Of a stretch of DNA of 64,000 nucleotides, positions 14,012 to 26,262 are shown piece by piece. Numbering within the stretch: the stretch's first letter is position 1; each line of letters begins with the position of its first letter. The notes below the pieces were generated by a model. That model saw only the letters and a list, made by a program, of their open reading frames with translations. It was not told where the DNA came from and did no database searches. The translations under genes were made by a program, and so were the position numbers. The stretch spans positions 132,579,889 through 132,643,888 of the forward strand of contig CANTUZ010000002.1 in assembly GCA_947846985.1 (NCBI GenBank). The letters are read 5' to 3'. The stretch comes from Fratercula arctica. Lineage: Eukaryota > Chordata > Aves > Charadriiformes > Alcidae.

Positions 14012-14384
14012 AATCATAGAATAGTTTGGGCTGGAAGGGACCTTCAAAGATCATCTAATTCCAACACCCCTGCCAAACCTATAGATAGACCAAGTTACTC
14101 AAAGCCCCATCCAACCTGCCTTGAACACTTCCAAGGATGGAGCACCCACAATTGCTCTGTAAAAAGTCCCTCTCCAGCTTTCTTGTAGGCCTCCTTTAAG
14201 TGTTGGTAGGTTGCTATAAGGTCTCCCCGGAGCCTTCGCTTCTCCAGGCCGAACAACCCCAACTCTCTCAGCCTGTCTTCATAGGAGAGGTGCTCCAGCC
14301 CCCTGATCATCTTTGTCACCCTCTTCCAGACTCAGTCCAACAGGTCCATGTTCTTCTTATGTTGGGGGCCCCAGAGCTGAGCAC
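14012..14384 (-). mobile_element. CR1 LINE, 5'-truncated 3' end
   Basis: Read on the minus strand, this is the last part of a CR1 retrotransposon. It encodes KMIRGLEHLSYEDRLRELGL, then GLEKRRLRGDLIATYQHLKE, the well-known C-terminal tail of the CR1 ORF2 protein. After a short deleted stretch comes the 3' end, in which a GATGATCTTTGAAGGTCCCT-type segment leads to an ATTCTATGATT end at 14,012. CR1 copies are normally truncated at the 5' end, as here. The copy is moderately diverged and interrupted by stops, so it is inactive. Confidence 0.93.
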
Positions 14385-14872
14385 AAGAATGAAGCAATAA
14401 TAAATGTAGACCGCAACGCTATAACTTACATCCTATTTCTGAGGGTGTGCTTAAGGTATTATAGGGCCAGGCTTAAGACCTTTCTTATTGTATCTAGTGA
14501 TCATGTAACTATGTTAAATTTACATCAAAAATAATAATAAGTGTCTAGACAAAGCAGAAGAAAACTATACTTGAAAATATGAAGTAGAGCTTTTCTGTAT
14601 ACAATACGTGTAAGTATAGATGAAAAATAAATGTAAATTGAAATATAAATATATTTGTCTAGCTTCTTGTATGCATATCCTTTTGTTGCATAACAATTTT
14701 TTTCCCATTAATACTGTTTCTTTATGCAGTAAATTTAAAGCATAACTGCAAAGAAGCTATAATTTCTTGAAATGAGGGAAAACATGAGGAGTTGTACCAG
14801 AATAACTGATATATCACTCAATATATCACTCTAATAATATGAATATTCTTGCACCAGAAAAAGTGTTAGTTC

Positions 14873-14895
14873 TGTTTGTTTGTGTGTTTGTTTGT
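14873..14895. repeat. (GTTT)n short tandem repeat
   Basis: Imperfect GTTT units interrupted once by GTGT. Just upstream, ATATATCACTC is present twice in tandem (about 14,808-14,832). Confidence 0.9.
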
Positions 14896-15416
14896 TCAGG
14901 AACTAAAATCTTGCATGTAATCAAAGCAATAGCATTTGCCTGAGTCTACAGACAGCCTGAGGCAATAGATCTCCCCTGTGCTAAATTCAAAACTCCTGCT
15001 GTGAGAGGCCTAAGTAGCATTTCTTCAAACACCCTTATTTTAATAATACAAGATACGTACTGCAAATGATTGCTAAAAAAAAAAAGAATTTATTTGATTT
15101 TCTGTTTTTATAACTAAATTCCTCTTCAATTACGTGCAAGAGATTTACATTTTGTTACTGGAAAGGTTAGTAACTGACTGGCATGTTATGGCAGAGTTTA
15201 GAATGGGAAAATAACTGCTTGAATTGACAATATGTAAGTTAGTTACCTTGGTTGTATTCAAAATTTTAAGCCTGGATCATTCTTTCTCCTAAATACACAG
15301 ATTTTGTCCACAGAAGCATTGCAATGCACAGGTATTTCTTCTCCATTAAACTACTACGTCTTAAGTTCAGACAAGTCACGATCTTCTATAATCAATCCTC
15401 ATTCATAATTTTTTAT

Positions 15417-15444
15417 GGTAACGCTTGTGGACACGAGTGTTACC
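15417..15444. repeat. 28-base near-perfect palindrome
   Basis: GGTAACGCTTGT faces ACGAGTGTTACC around a 4-base centre. As RNA it would form a 12-pair stem with two G-U pairs. It stands in AT-rich DNA and holds two CpGs. Confidence 0.75.
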
Positions 15445-16129
15445 TCATAATTACAGCTAAAGATGAGAAAGAAATTTAGGAAAAAGTTCTGAAGAGAATA
15501 AAGGATTTGAGGTAGTGGGGTTAGGGAAGACTGCAATTTCTGCAAATAATACATATTGTAAGTTGTTTCTGCAGTTGTATCATGACCTCTTTATGGTCAT
15601 TTTCCAGAGAAAAGGTAAGAGGAAGATTAGGACACAAGAACAATTTATAAGAGGTGTGTTGAATGAATGAGCTGTGCTCCTGTCACCTCTCTGCACTCAG
15701 CTATCATACTCTCGTCAGCTCTAGAGAAGGGTTCAGCCAAACTACGATCACCTTCTTGAAACGCTCATGTCTACAGAGGGACTGACCAAAGCCACCACAT
15801 TCATGATTCAGGAATCTTGATTAGACAAATGAGATTAAATTATATTAATACAGGTTATAATGCCAGATATAGAAAACAATTTCCAGAAGCCCAACCTGAG
15901 GAGTTAGAAATTTTCAGATTTTAGAACAGTACAAAATCAGACCTACTAAAAATGAAACAACTGTTTTAAATACAGAACAAAGCTGATCTTTTTATATGAG
16001 ATATTAGGTACAGGTTATACATTATAGGCAACGGATAAAATATACTGTATTCTCCACCACTACCACATGCAAAATATCACTGTCAACTTACGATTTTATT
16101 ATTCATACCCTCATTCACCTCTAAAGCAA

Positions 16130-16330
16130 AATATATTAATTTGGCACAACCTCAGAATGTCACGCTTGCACTGAAGTTACACTTCATTACTAATTGTACA
16201 TGTTTTCAGCACACTTATATTGACTGTGTAATCAGTACACAGTCATTACATCAGTAATTTAAAATCATGAGGCCCTATTTTACATTTACCTGGCTACTTT
16301 AGTTCCCAAGAGAACTTTTAGTAATGGAAT
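16130..16330. promoter_or_regulatory. candidate conserved non-coding element
   Basis: Contains TTCATTACTAATTGTACATG and ACTGTGTAATCAGTACACAG, a near-palindrome, followed by TCATTACATCAGTAATTT. Unique sequence with no open frame of note. Confidence 0.2.
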
Positions 16331-17061
16331 TTCCTAAAAGCTCTTGGGAGTCAAGGTTGAATTTTTCTGTGGGCTTATCAGATTAGGCAGATCCATTCAC
16401 ATTACCCAGTGACTATCCACTCAACAGCTGCAGTAGCCTTTTCTTAGGCCAAAAATATACCTTAAAATCTGATAAAATTTAATATGGACAATGTTGCATA
16501 CTTTCTGGGAGCAAAAGCACACCTCTAGAACAGCAATATAGGCACTGGAAACTGCTGACAACACTTAGGAAACGTGGTGCATCACATCCTGCAGAATGGA
16601 AGCCTTTGATGCAGTAAGAGCAGCTTGCTAATAAGATTGGACTTTGCATTTGCTTATGTTTTTAAATTTAACTCACGGCAGGCAAAAGACCTTTGCCCCA
16701 AAGACAAAGGAACTGCTTATGCAGAACTGGGTTGAAATTCTCTTTTAGGACACAATTTTGAATGACTGATGGTTTGATTCTAGTTTTCTACTTAAGCATG
16801 TTACCATGTATGTGTCTGCATATCCAGTCTCTTATAATGACATACAATCTATTTTGCATTACATTAGTGCATCTTGGCGTGCTTCTGAGGTCCTGGCTTA
16901 GATGTGAGCCTTAATTCACTCCATATTGAAACAATGCTTCAGTATACAACATTTTCTCCTGTCTCGACTGCTGGGCCCCACTTTTCATGCAAACCAAACC
17001 TGGGTTGTGGCACGCTCACGCTGGTGAGAGGACCAGGGATGTTGAGGGTGCTGTGGCACTT

Positions 17062-17076
17062 ACCAGCAGGTGGCTG
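17062..17076 (+). promoter_or_regulatory. CTCF-like binding core
   Basis: ACCAGCAGGTGGCTG agrees at 13 of 15 positions with the vertebrate CTCF core written YCCASYAGRKGGCRS; the misfits are the first base and the second-last base. It sits in a locally GC-richer stretch (about 16,960-17,120). Function is inferred from the motif alone. Confidence 0.35.
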
Positions 17077-17160
17077 GACACAGAGAGCGGGCAACTTCAG
17101 GAAGAGGGAGGTTAGAGAAATAACAGGTTGTTTCCTTACAGTTCACCATCCCATGCTCAC
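17064..17160 (-). other. minus-strand exon-like segment with a strong donor
   Basis: On the minus strand, a 97-base segment runs from acceptor GGGAAACCTAG (just right of 17,160) to the donor TGCTG|GTAAGTGCC (left of 17,064). It is open in one frame, with 31 codons including EHGMVNCKETTCYFSNLPLP and four cysteines. The peptide is not recognised. The donor is strong and the acceptor modest. It may be an exon of a non-coding transcript or an accident. It overlaps a CTCF-like core. Confidence 0.18.
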
Positions 17161-18854
17161 CTAGGTTTCCCAAAAGAGAAATAGTCTGGTAGAGTCCCAT
17201 TTGCAGTCTGCTGAACCCCACACCACTCCTAGTAACCAGTACTCTTCTGTTGACACAAGGGAAGTGGTTCATTTATACCTACAGGGTACAGGGCTCAGGC
17301 TTGCCCTTTAACCATTTACTCACAGCTGAGATAAATCCCTAAGCAGCCTGCTGACACCCACACACTCCAAACAATGTTTCAGCAAAGATCATCAGAGAAA
17401 GGGAGCAATAGCTGTTAACTACCACTTCTTGCTGCATAATATGGTTTGGTCCAAAATTATTACATGAGTTTGCACGTGCCTTTGTCTTCTCTGTAGAGAC
17501 ACCAGCCTAGATGGGAAGGCATGAAATGAAGATTGAAACAGATGAAAAATGATAGAAAGGTATTTGCTCTCTTTCTTGTGAGGTCATGGTTTATCCACCT
17601 AAATCATATTTATGGAAACTTCATTTTTATGAGGACTACAATTTGCTCACAGTTTTTTGAAAGCAAAGAAAACAGGAGAATAGTGACAATGATTACCTTT
17701 CAAAAGCCTAAATAAAAATGATAAAAATATGCAAACCACAGTTCTATTCCTGCTGAGTTTCACTGTGTATCCATATCAGTTGTTATTTTCTCATTCTTTT
17801 GTAAGACAGAACACCTAAAGTATGAAATATTTTTTTCTAACATTTTTGATAATGCAAGTGTGGAGGTATGTGATTTATGGGTATTCTGTTTCAAATTACT
17901 GTTGGTTAAACATATATAGAAGCACGTGTATATCTATATAAAAAACACTCATATTTGTAACCCCTCTAAAACCTTATAGATCACCCTGTTTGTGTCAACA
18001 TCTGCTTGACATATTTTATCTGCTTTGGCAGTACATCAGGTAATCATAACTTGTCAATTACTAAGCCTTCTTTTCTAATTTCACATAATTACAAAAGCAA
18101 CCAGAAATAAATTGTGTGGTTTAATAATACATGATAATGTTTTAAAGATCTTTTAAAAAAGTAAATTGCTTTTGCAGAATTAGTGTAGTCTATTATATAA
18201 CATTAATATGCATAACAGATGGCTCTCACAAGAGTAAGCGGGTATTATTTTGATTTTATTTTAATTAGATATATATTGTCTCTTCCATTATATATTACCC
18301 ATCTTAATGCCGTAAGAGGCTTTTATGCATAGTATTCAAAGATTTATTCCACTCAAAAGTTTCAAATGTCATTGATATGAGACCACTATTTTGAACAGAA
18401 TTCAAAAAGGCATACTACTTTTGATGATAATTTTTGTTGGTTTTAACAATGATAAAATGAAGGAAGTGGTAATTTTAAGTGTGTGTTCTCATTTGAAAAA
18501 CATGAGCATATACATTGTTCTTAAAAATCTACATATGGTTTTGTATTATAACATTCTTTTATTTGGCCAATAATGGTTTCTAAATCTACTATAGCCATGT
18601 GGATTCAGGACCAATACATTCTGCTCTTACTTGTTTCTTCTTCATGTGAACTTTAATTATCGTCTGTTGAATAAAAGGTTTCTCCACTCAGAATTTTGTT
18701 ACTGTTACAAATTTTTAAAGTGGATGTAGTATTCTAGACATTCATTTCTGCAACACCATGAATTATTGTGTTTGCAGTAGTTGTGGTTCTGGCAGTTGAG
18801 TAAGGAAGGGACAATTGATAAATTCAGATTTTGGCCCATTTAAAAAGTCTGCTT

Positions 18855-18889
18855 TTTAAAATTCTTGTGATGAGAAAATTCTTGTGATG
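18855..18889. repeat. 17-base tandem duplication
   Basis: AAAATTCTTGTGATG occurs twice, separated by AG. This is a small slippage-type duplication without further context. Confidence 0.9.
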
Positions 18890-19557
18890 CCTTTTGTGAT
18901 ATAAACTGAGGAACTGTACCCAAAAGGGATTGTACAGACACCACCAAATAATTTTATCATTTTACCTAGGCCTCAAGTATCTATCAGATGTTAACTGATT
19001 TTCACCACCATTGACTTGCATTTGATTCCATTTGGAGATATAAAGGTAAAAGTCTGACATTCAGCTCCCAAGTTTTAGCTTGCTCAGTCCCCTAGCATTC
19101 CCTATTTTTTTTTTATATTGAATATACCAAAATAACTCCATCCCTTTTACATTCTCTGTATTCTAAATGCAATGAGCCATGACCAAAAAGCTAATCTTAA
19201 AGAAATACATAGCAAAAATACAACAAAAAGTGGAAAGAATAAAACATTTAAACCGAAACATAGCAAGTTATAATCGTTCCATTTTCATAAAATAAATCTG
19301 ATTTCAATTAAAACAACCTCTGGAGGTAGACCAGTGTATATTATAATAAACGGGTAAATGTAAGGCGTGGGAAAAGTTCAGACATTCCTTCCAGCATATT
19401 GAATCAATTAATAGCATGTACAAGGAAACCCTGATTATTTGAAGGAGTGGAGAAAAATGACTTGATTCTTTACAAGTAGTACAGACTATTATTAGTATTC
19501 CAGATAGAGTGTGTTCTAGGGAGTCCATCATATGCTTTGATCTGTCTGCATCCACAG

Positions 19558-19667
19558 CTGGAAACTTTGCGCCAGTCTCTGGAAGCAGCACGAACTGACA
19601 ACAGTCGCCTCCATCAGGAAAGTGAGTTAGTGGTTGCAAATGTTAATCAGTGGATCAAAGAACAAAA
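19558..19667 (+). CDS. internal exon of an unidentified coiled-coil protein
   Basis: A 110-base open segment lies between an acceptor (pyrimidine-rich stretch ending in CCACAG at 19,552-19,557) and a donor (GTGAGT at 19,668). It enters in phase 0 and leaves in phase 2. The 36 codons begin LETLRQSLEAART and end with ANVNQWIKEQ. Leucines and other hydrophobics recur at heptad-like spacing between Glu, Arg, Lys and Gln, as in the long rods of centrosomal, ciliary and cytoskeletal proteins. Codon choice (CTG, CGC, GCA, GAC, CTC) is richer in G and C than the surrounding DNA, which supports real coding. No upstream exon is visible to 1, so the preceding intron is either longer than 19 kb or contains an exon I missed. 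I do not recognise the gene with certainty. A second GTGAGT inside the exon at 19,622 could act as an alternative donor. Confidence 0.72.
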
Positions 19668-20054
19668 GTGAGTAAAATTGGGTCTCTTTTTTTCCGATCT
19701 GATTTCATTTCCTATGGCCCCATACAATTAAAGCATTCATAAGAACTCTCTTCTCAACTTACTGCCATATCTTTTATCTGGAGCTCTGCTACAGGTCTTT
19801 ATAAACATACTATCAAGTTTTTTTTACCATCACATTTATGTCCTTTTGAATTAGCACAAATAATCAAATAATAAGTAATCCGTAAACACATAGTACAATT
19901 TGTAGACCTGCTAATAATGTACCATGTAAAAAACCTGAACCCTGTAGATAAGAAAAATATATGTATATGTTCTTACACCTTGTTACTTTTTCCTTAGATT
20001 TTGCAAACCTCTCATATTAACACATTCAATTTTTAAATGTATTTTTGTCCATAG

Positions 20055-20088
20055 CATGTATGAAGATATCCTTGATGATGAAAACTAA
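20055..20088 (+). CDS. possible short terminal coding exon of the coiled-coil gene
   Basis: After the acceptor TTTTTGTCCATAG (ends 20,054), one base would complete the split codon left by the exon at 19,558-19,667. Ten codons (MYEDILDDEN) then run to a TAA at 20,086-20,088. The joined tail would be acidic and short. The intron would be only 387 bases. The reading frame fits and the acceptor is fair, but a ten-codon run before a stop is weak evidence and coiled-coil proteins of this kind usually continue. It could be a chance acceptor, an alternative 3' end, or a read-through exon. Confidence 0.22.
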
Positions 20089-21365
20089 TTTACCTTCTCA
20101 AAAGTCAATAGCTAAATGAACAAGTTAAGCTGGTGAGTTGTCAATCCTGTACATTATTTCTCGTAAGTCATACATATACTTGTAATCCTGCACATATATA
20201 AAAACTTAAAACTAAGATTCACCTACCTTTGATTATTTGAGTAATTTAAATACTTGTTGCTATCTTTAATATTAAACTATAAACAGTGTCTATAATGCTC
20301 TTCTGACAGGTAAAAATGGGTTGCTTTATTAGAGCCTATGGTTTCTTGTGCATTTCTACAAAAGCTGTCCAACACCAGGAAAAGAGATGAAATGAACTAG
20401 ATAATTGAATGACCCTGAGTCTGTCTCATAATGATACGCAGTATGAGAATGCAAGAATGGATCCACAAGAAGAAATAAATTCCCTATAGAAATTTCACAG
20501 GGTTATGGGAAGTTGTTGCAAATTTGTTATGTCTCTTTGCGAGCACCTTTCCCACACACATAGAAAGCTGTTACTAAAAACCCTGAACAGTTTAATGAGG
20601 TAAATTTTCAGTACAAAATAATGCTTGATATGTGGAACTGCATTTTCTTTTAATTGCAAGTGCTTTCCCGAGCCTCTTGGCTCCCTTTATAGTTCCCTTT
20701 ATGTAGTCTGAAAAGCCCATAACTTAGGCCTCTAACAAATCTGATCAGTTTAAAACCTTTTAAAGATAAGATGACTCACTTCCAAAATTCCATTGTCTGT
20801 ATCGATTAACTCCACAGTGACTATGAAGTAAGCCCAAAACAACATTTGGAGATGTAGATACCTACCATATGAACAACCTAATTTAAAAATCTCACTGGCA
20901 AAGTCAGGACATCTAGTGCAATGGAAATCACAGCTTGAGCACTATAGATTCCTTAATACATCAGTTGTTTTCTGTTTTAAATGCTATGAGTCTACAATAG
21001 AATTGTAATGGTCTCTTTTACAAGCCAAAATTCTGTAATTGCTTTTATTCCTCACTTTGACTAAAATTTTTAGATCTTTGTCACATTAAAAAAATACTAT
21101 GAAACTGTTTTCTGATTCTGTCTTATTTCTTTAATACACTTGAAACAAAATCCTCAAATTGCGTAAGGACATAAGATTACAAAATTGAATTTAGTTCTCT
21201 GCTAATACAGGCACAATGTTACATGGGTTTTTTTCATGAGTTTATAAATTATATTTTCAAAATAGTAGGTGTTTTGCCTGGGAAACGTAGAGTTTTGCAT
21301 TAGGAATTTTCTTGTAAAATAATTTAGATATATTTAGAGCTCACATTGTAATGAGCAATTTTAAA

Positions 21366-21414
21366 TAAAAAGAAAGAAAAGGAAAGAAAAAGTAAAGAAA
21401 AGAAAGAGAAGGAA
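21366..21414. repeat. purine tract (AAAGA/GGAAA)n
   Basis: Forty-nine bases of A and G with a single T, made of AAAGA- and GGAAAG-like units. All-purine tracts can form triplex DNA. Confidence 0.9.
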
Positions 21415-24400
21415 ATTCACAGTACTGCTTTGATTGCTTTGGAGCTTGTATACACATGCCTCAGTTTCAGCAGAGCAGCAAATAGTGTAATAGTATATTC
21501 AGTCTTTCTGAAATTTTCACATTTTAATTAAAATGAAATCTTGCAATTCACAGGCGTTTTTTTTCAGGTTAATAGCAACTGACTCACAAAAATCGCTTCA
21601 TTTTCAACTTTAGGCTTTTTGAAGTGATAGAGTTAATCAAAGGAAGGCTATGAGATGTATATACTTAAGACAGGCATACTAATACCAATTTTTTAAAATT
21701 AACAACAGTCTTGGCAGATTGGACAATTAACTGATTACAGTGGTACAAAAGTGTTTTTTTTAAGGACACATTTACAAAACCAATTTTTATTTTAGGATTC
21801 CAACTTCTCCCATGCCACCAGAGGGATATTTAAATATACAATTTTGTTACAGGTGAAGGTGAGCAGAATGTTTTGCAGAGCAATCTGCCCTCTTGAAAAT
21901 TCTTTTTTTTGATCTGCACTATATGGTGCCCAAGTATTGGACCCATGACAAAAAGAGAACATTCACGGTTTATTTTTTCTGTAGTCTAGGAGGTGAAATA
22001 AAGATCTCTTTTGATATTAATTTCATTTTAGAATCACCTCATTGCTGGTTATCCTTCCTGACACCTTGTTAAAGTTCGACTTGACACTGCCAATAACCCA
22101 GATCAAAGATGTCATAATACATAATTGAAGTCCATATGGGGACATACTTGGTAAAAATTCGTTTTGCAGAAAAAGGGACGCATGCACTTATCTAACTGAT
22201 ATTTAACATTTAGTTGCTCTTTTCATGCAGACAAAAATTTTGAGAGTTCCAATAAAATGAAATAGGTATTGTAGTGCAGGAGTGTACCAGGCCAAATTTA
22301 CTATGAGTTCAGTTATTTTGCAACATACTACTACTTTTCCAAAGATATGGAAATATTGCTACCCACCATGAATGGTTTTGGGGTTTAGAGCACTTCTTTA
22401 GAAGACATGAAATAAAAAAATAAGTGACAAGGTTTTGAAATACAGATAATATTTGATTTATTTCAATGCAGTGTTACACCATAGAGATGATAATACAGGA
22501 TGATTGGCGGTAAATTTTTTATATATTGTTTGCATTAAATGATATTATCTATCAGATTTAGAGTCAGTGTTTGCGTAGTGGGGGGGCTGACAGAATACTG
22601 CCATTCTACTTACTTATTCATTTATTATCTATTCAGTTTTCCAGTTTTTATGTTATTTATTACAGTTCCTTTTATGTACATTTCTTTGTTGTGTACTGCT
22701 TTTGTTCTCTTCACTATTCTTTGAGTCTATGATCTGTGGGGGTAATTTTGAACAAAATTAAGAGAGTTAAATCAACATTATCAATATACTTGCATTTGCC
22801 TGGAATGTTAACTATCTCTTAAGATTTGTATTTCATATATAGTCTTTTTATTGTCAAAGGTTATTTGAATGTCCTCTAAGAATTGCTGAATTGTTTATTG
22901 ATCTAATAATTATATATTTCTTGGCACTTATGATGCCTGTCTTTTCTTGTTCCTTTATCTTAAAAATGTAATAAACAAAGCATCAAAGAAAAAGGAATAA
23001 AAAAAAAAAAAAAGATGGCTAAGAATAGATCCCTGAGGCTTTTCCATTTGAAAAGCTTCTATATCAGAGTTATTCTTTATGGAAATCTGTGTACAATTTC
23101 TCAACTAACCTGCAAAAGTCTCTATGGACTTATCTATAAGCCCACTATCTCTGAGCTGTTAAGGAATATTTTATGATCGATAAAAATTTCTCCTGTAAAT
23201 ACATTTCTCATTGAATTAAGGCTAACATTGGTGTTGTGAGGAAAAGAGCAGTATTGGTGGAATGAAGCTAGATTATACTGCAGCCAAAATTATTTTCTGT
23301 TACAGGTATTTGAAATCTTTGAACATAATATGTTCCAATAATCTTTGTTGAACTAGAATGAACTAGAATGTGTTTATACACTTTTCTTTTTATTTCTTCT
23401 TTGTGTTGACTATTGTAGGACCTTTTTAAAAGTGAAAGCAGCAGTAATTGCAAAATACCAGTAAATGTCTTAATTATTGTTGAGGCGGATCAATTCAAGG
23501 TGCTTCAGTCTTGTGTGTGGCCTAGGTGTGTTCTTTTCAAACATGAAGTCACGTGGAGTGAAGTAGCTTTAAGTTGAGGTTATGGTTTTATTCCTTTTCC
23601 AATAGAACTAATCTTTCATTAACTTTTTTTCTGTTTTTGTACATTAACTACATTGTTCCTCAATTCCTTGATCTTTTTTTCTGAGGCATAGCTATTTCAA
23701 AATACGTCTGTATGCACCAATAATTTATATGTCTCTTCCTCATTGTTCTTCGCCACTGAATGAGTAGAATTATACTTGACACTGTGTATGTATTTCCCCT
23801 TAGTACTTAGATTTTTAAACATCTTCTCCTTACTTTTGAATTTGGTTTTGGCATGGGGTATCTTGAAGATTGGAGGAACCTCTGGTGTAATTTTGCATGT
23901 TTCTTGGGTTTTTGAAGACCCATGAGAATCAGAGGATACTTAACTGGAGGCTATCAAGTAGTCTCTTCAGAAGGGTTCAAAATTTGTTTTTCTTCAGAAA
24001 GTTTTTATACAGACTCCATTCAATAAGCAACCTCTTGGGAACTGCATGTGCTAAACTGAAAGTTTGCTTCAAAACTACATATGGATACATCACATTTCTT
24101 TAACTTTTGATGGGTTTAGTTCAAAGAACATTAAACATAGGCTTCTAAGTGAGTTAACGATTTTTGAATTCTTTTTGATGACGACCAGGATCCATTTTGA
24201 AATATCACTCACTATTCCTCTCCAATGTCCTTTATTAACAGCTGTTGACTCTGTTAGCAGAAATTAATGAGTTCTTCTTGAATAGCTCCATTAGCTTCTT
24301 TATAAGACATTGGAGATGATGGTCTTGGGCAATTAAATCCTGTCCTGAAGCTTTTATATTGTGGTTAACGGTGTTTTACCTTGTCTCCTTACCTCATGTT

Positions 24401-25370
24401 TTAAGGATACACATTAGCCTATGAGAAAAGAAGTTTAGGATGATATTGTTGTCTTCAGTATGATGATAACATCTATTTGTCATTTTCATTAACGGTGAAA
24501 GTATAATGAGTAGTTCTAGTAGGTTTTTGAGTTAAAATTGAGATGACAAAAAGCTTAAGGACATAAAGCTAAATATTGAATACATTGCAATAGTGACTGA
24601 AGATTTTTTGAGAAGGTTTTGGTAGTTTTGCATATGTTTTCAGGTAATCAGATAATCTCCGCCCTCCTGGAGTGTTTTTTGTTACATTTTTTAACAGTGC
24701 TGGATTCTGTTTATTTCTAAAACTTTGTAGCAAAGAAAAAATAAGAAATCATATTTCTCTGTAGCTACACACAAAGGCTGATTTTTAAATTATGGCTGAA
24801 TGTGTATTCAAACGATGTTGCAAAGGAACAGTCAGTCACATTAGTTGTCAAATAGTCTTCCTTCAGAGGAAAATAAAGTGTTTTATAACTACTAGAAATT
24901 ATTGTATGTCATGAATATTCTGATCAAATTCTTAACAAGACTCTTCCAACCTTTAAACTGTGATGTGAAATGTTGTTTCTCATACTGATATTGTAAGATA
25001 TATGACCCTAACATTGAATATCTTACCAATAAATGCATATTCTATATCCCAGTCCAGGACTGTTCTTATTCTTAAATGCTCAAGCATTGACTGTTTACTT
25101 GCACTACATAATTTGTGATTTATAGGGATTATTCCATAACTAGAAAACCATACTGGAATTCCTTCAAAGACAGGTAAAAAGTTTTATGTGAGCACAAGAT
25201 AATCTTTCTTAATATCTCATGTTTTTACTTTCTGTTTTGGAATATTACAGTTTGTCTTGGTCATTTGTCAAAGCATTTGCTTTTATTATCTACTACTCAC
25301 ATTTCTGTGTTAAAGGTTCTGAACAGGCTTGATCGTGCCCATATTCATGGTAGATTTGTTTGGGTTTGGG

Positions 25371-25431
25371 TTTTTTTTTTTTTTTTTCTTTTTGGTTTGT
25401 TAGGGGTTTTTTGTTTGTTTGTTTGTTTTTA
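25371..25431. repeat. T/G-rich low-complexity run with (GTTT)4
   Basis: A run of 17 T is followed by T-rich sequence and four to five GTTT units. The 131-codon ORF at 25,265-25,660 owes its middle (a run of Phe) to this tract. Confidence 0.95.
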
Positions 25432-26230
25432 CAAAGCAGTGTGTCCCATTCTTGAATGTTTATTTAGTACTAGAAAAGTTGGCTATTATCTCTTTTCGGA
25501 ACCTCTGCTTGGAAGTTTACTGGTTTGGCAGGTGAAAAGTAAGATCATGAATGTTGACAGACAGCAGGGCTTTTTGCTGCTTGGGGAGAAGGTAAAGATG
25601 AATGTCCAGAACTCTGAAGCTGAAACCTGCCACTTGTTAGCTACAACTAGTACAGGTTAGTTACAAACTTTAATGACACCTGGAATACGCAGGGGTGACA
25701 CACTCTGAATCCTCAAATTAGTAGAGAGACATGAGGCAGAACAAGCATTAAGAGACTGATCATGTGCTGTGTTTCTGCGTCTAGAGTATTTAGATGAAGA
25801 AAACTTGAGGCTGGAGGGAAGGTGCTGGGAATGGAGGAGAGCTGTGGAGACCCACAACCCTTGGCAGTAGCACCTGAGACTCATGACTGTGAGCTGGTGC
25901 CCAGCATGAAATATGAACATTTTGCCCAGCCATTCCTGACCAGTAGCAAAATCCTTGAAGGGAAAGAACTAGAGATTTAGGAAACGCAATTTTGGAGGCA
26001 GAGTGGGCAAGTGAATGTGTGAGATAGTTAAGTAGTGCAACAGCTCGAGCCTTGTTGATTAGTAAATAAGCGCAAGTACCCAGATGTACTCTGAGTTGTC
26101 ATCTTGCTTGTAACAAGTGGGTTGCATGGACCCAGCAAGCCTACTTTCCAAGGGTTTTCAAAAGTACTAGTAGTGTTTTTACACAGAAAGGAAACTCTAA
26201 AATACTTTAAGAAATTCACTTTAGTGACTT

Positions 26231-26232
<2 letters not shown>

Positions 26233-26262
<30 letters not shown>
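26233..26262. repeat. 30-base T tract (poly(A) on the minus strand)
   Basis: Thirty uninterrupted T. Read on the minus strand it is a poly(A) at the end of a stretch with two overlapping open frames (26,589-26,834 and 26,221-26,667), so it could mark the 3' end of a retrocopy. No AATAAA lies in the expected place and no target-site duplication was seen, so a simple homopolymer is equally likely. Confidence 0.97.

Larger units (their letters stand above)
14385..19557. other. non-coding apart from the sites listed separately
   Basis: AT-rich sequence around the palindrome at 15,417, the candidate element at 16,130 and the GC-richer patch at 16,960-17,280. It may be the intron upstream of the exon at 19,558. 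Confidence 0.6.

Noticed and set aside
14200..14534. Plus-strand ORFs across the CR1 copy
   Set aside because: They are antisense readings of the CR1 coding tail.
25126..25173. 48-base open segment between TTTATAG and CAG|GTAAAA
   Set aside because: Too short, poor pyrimidine tract, and the peptide DYSITRKPYWNSFKD is not recognised.
25265..25660. 131-codon plus-strand ORF
   Set aside because: The centre is low-complexity Phe-rich translation of T/G repeats; no codon bias.
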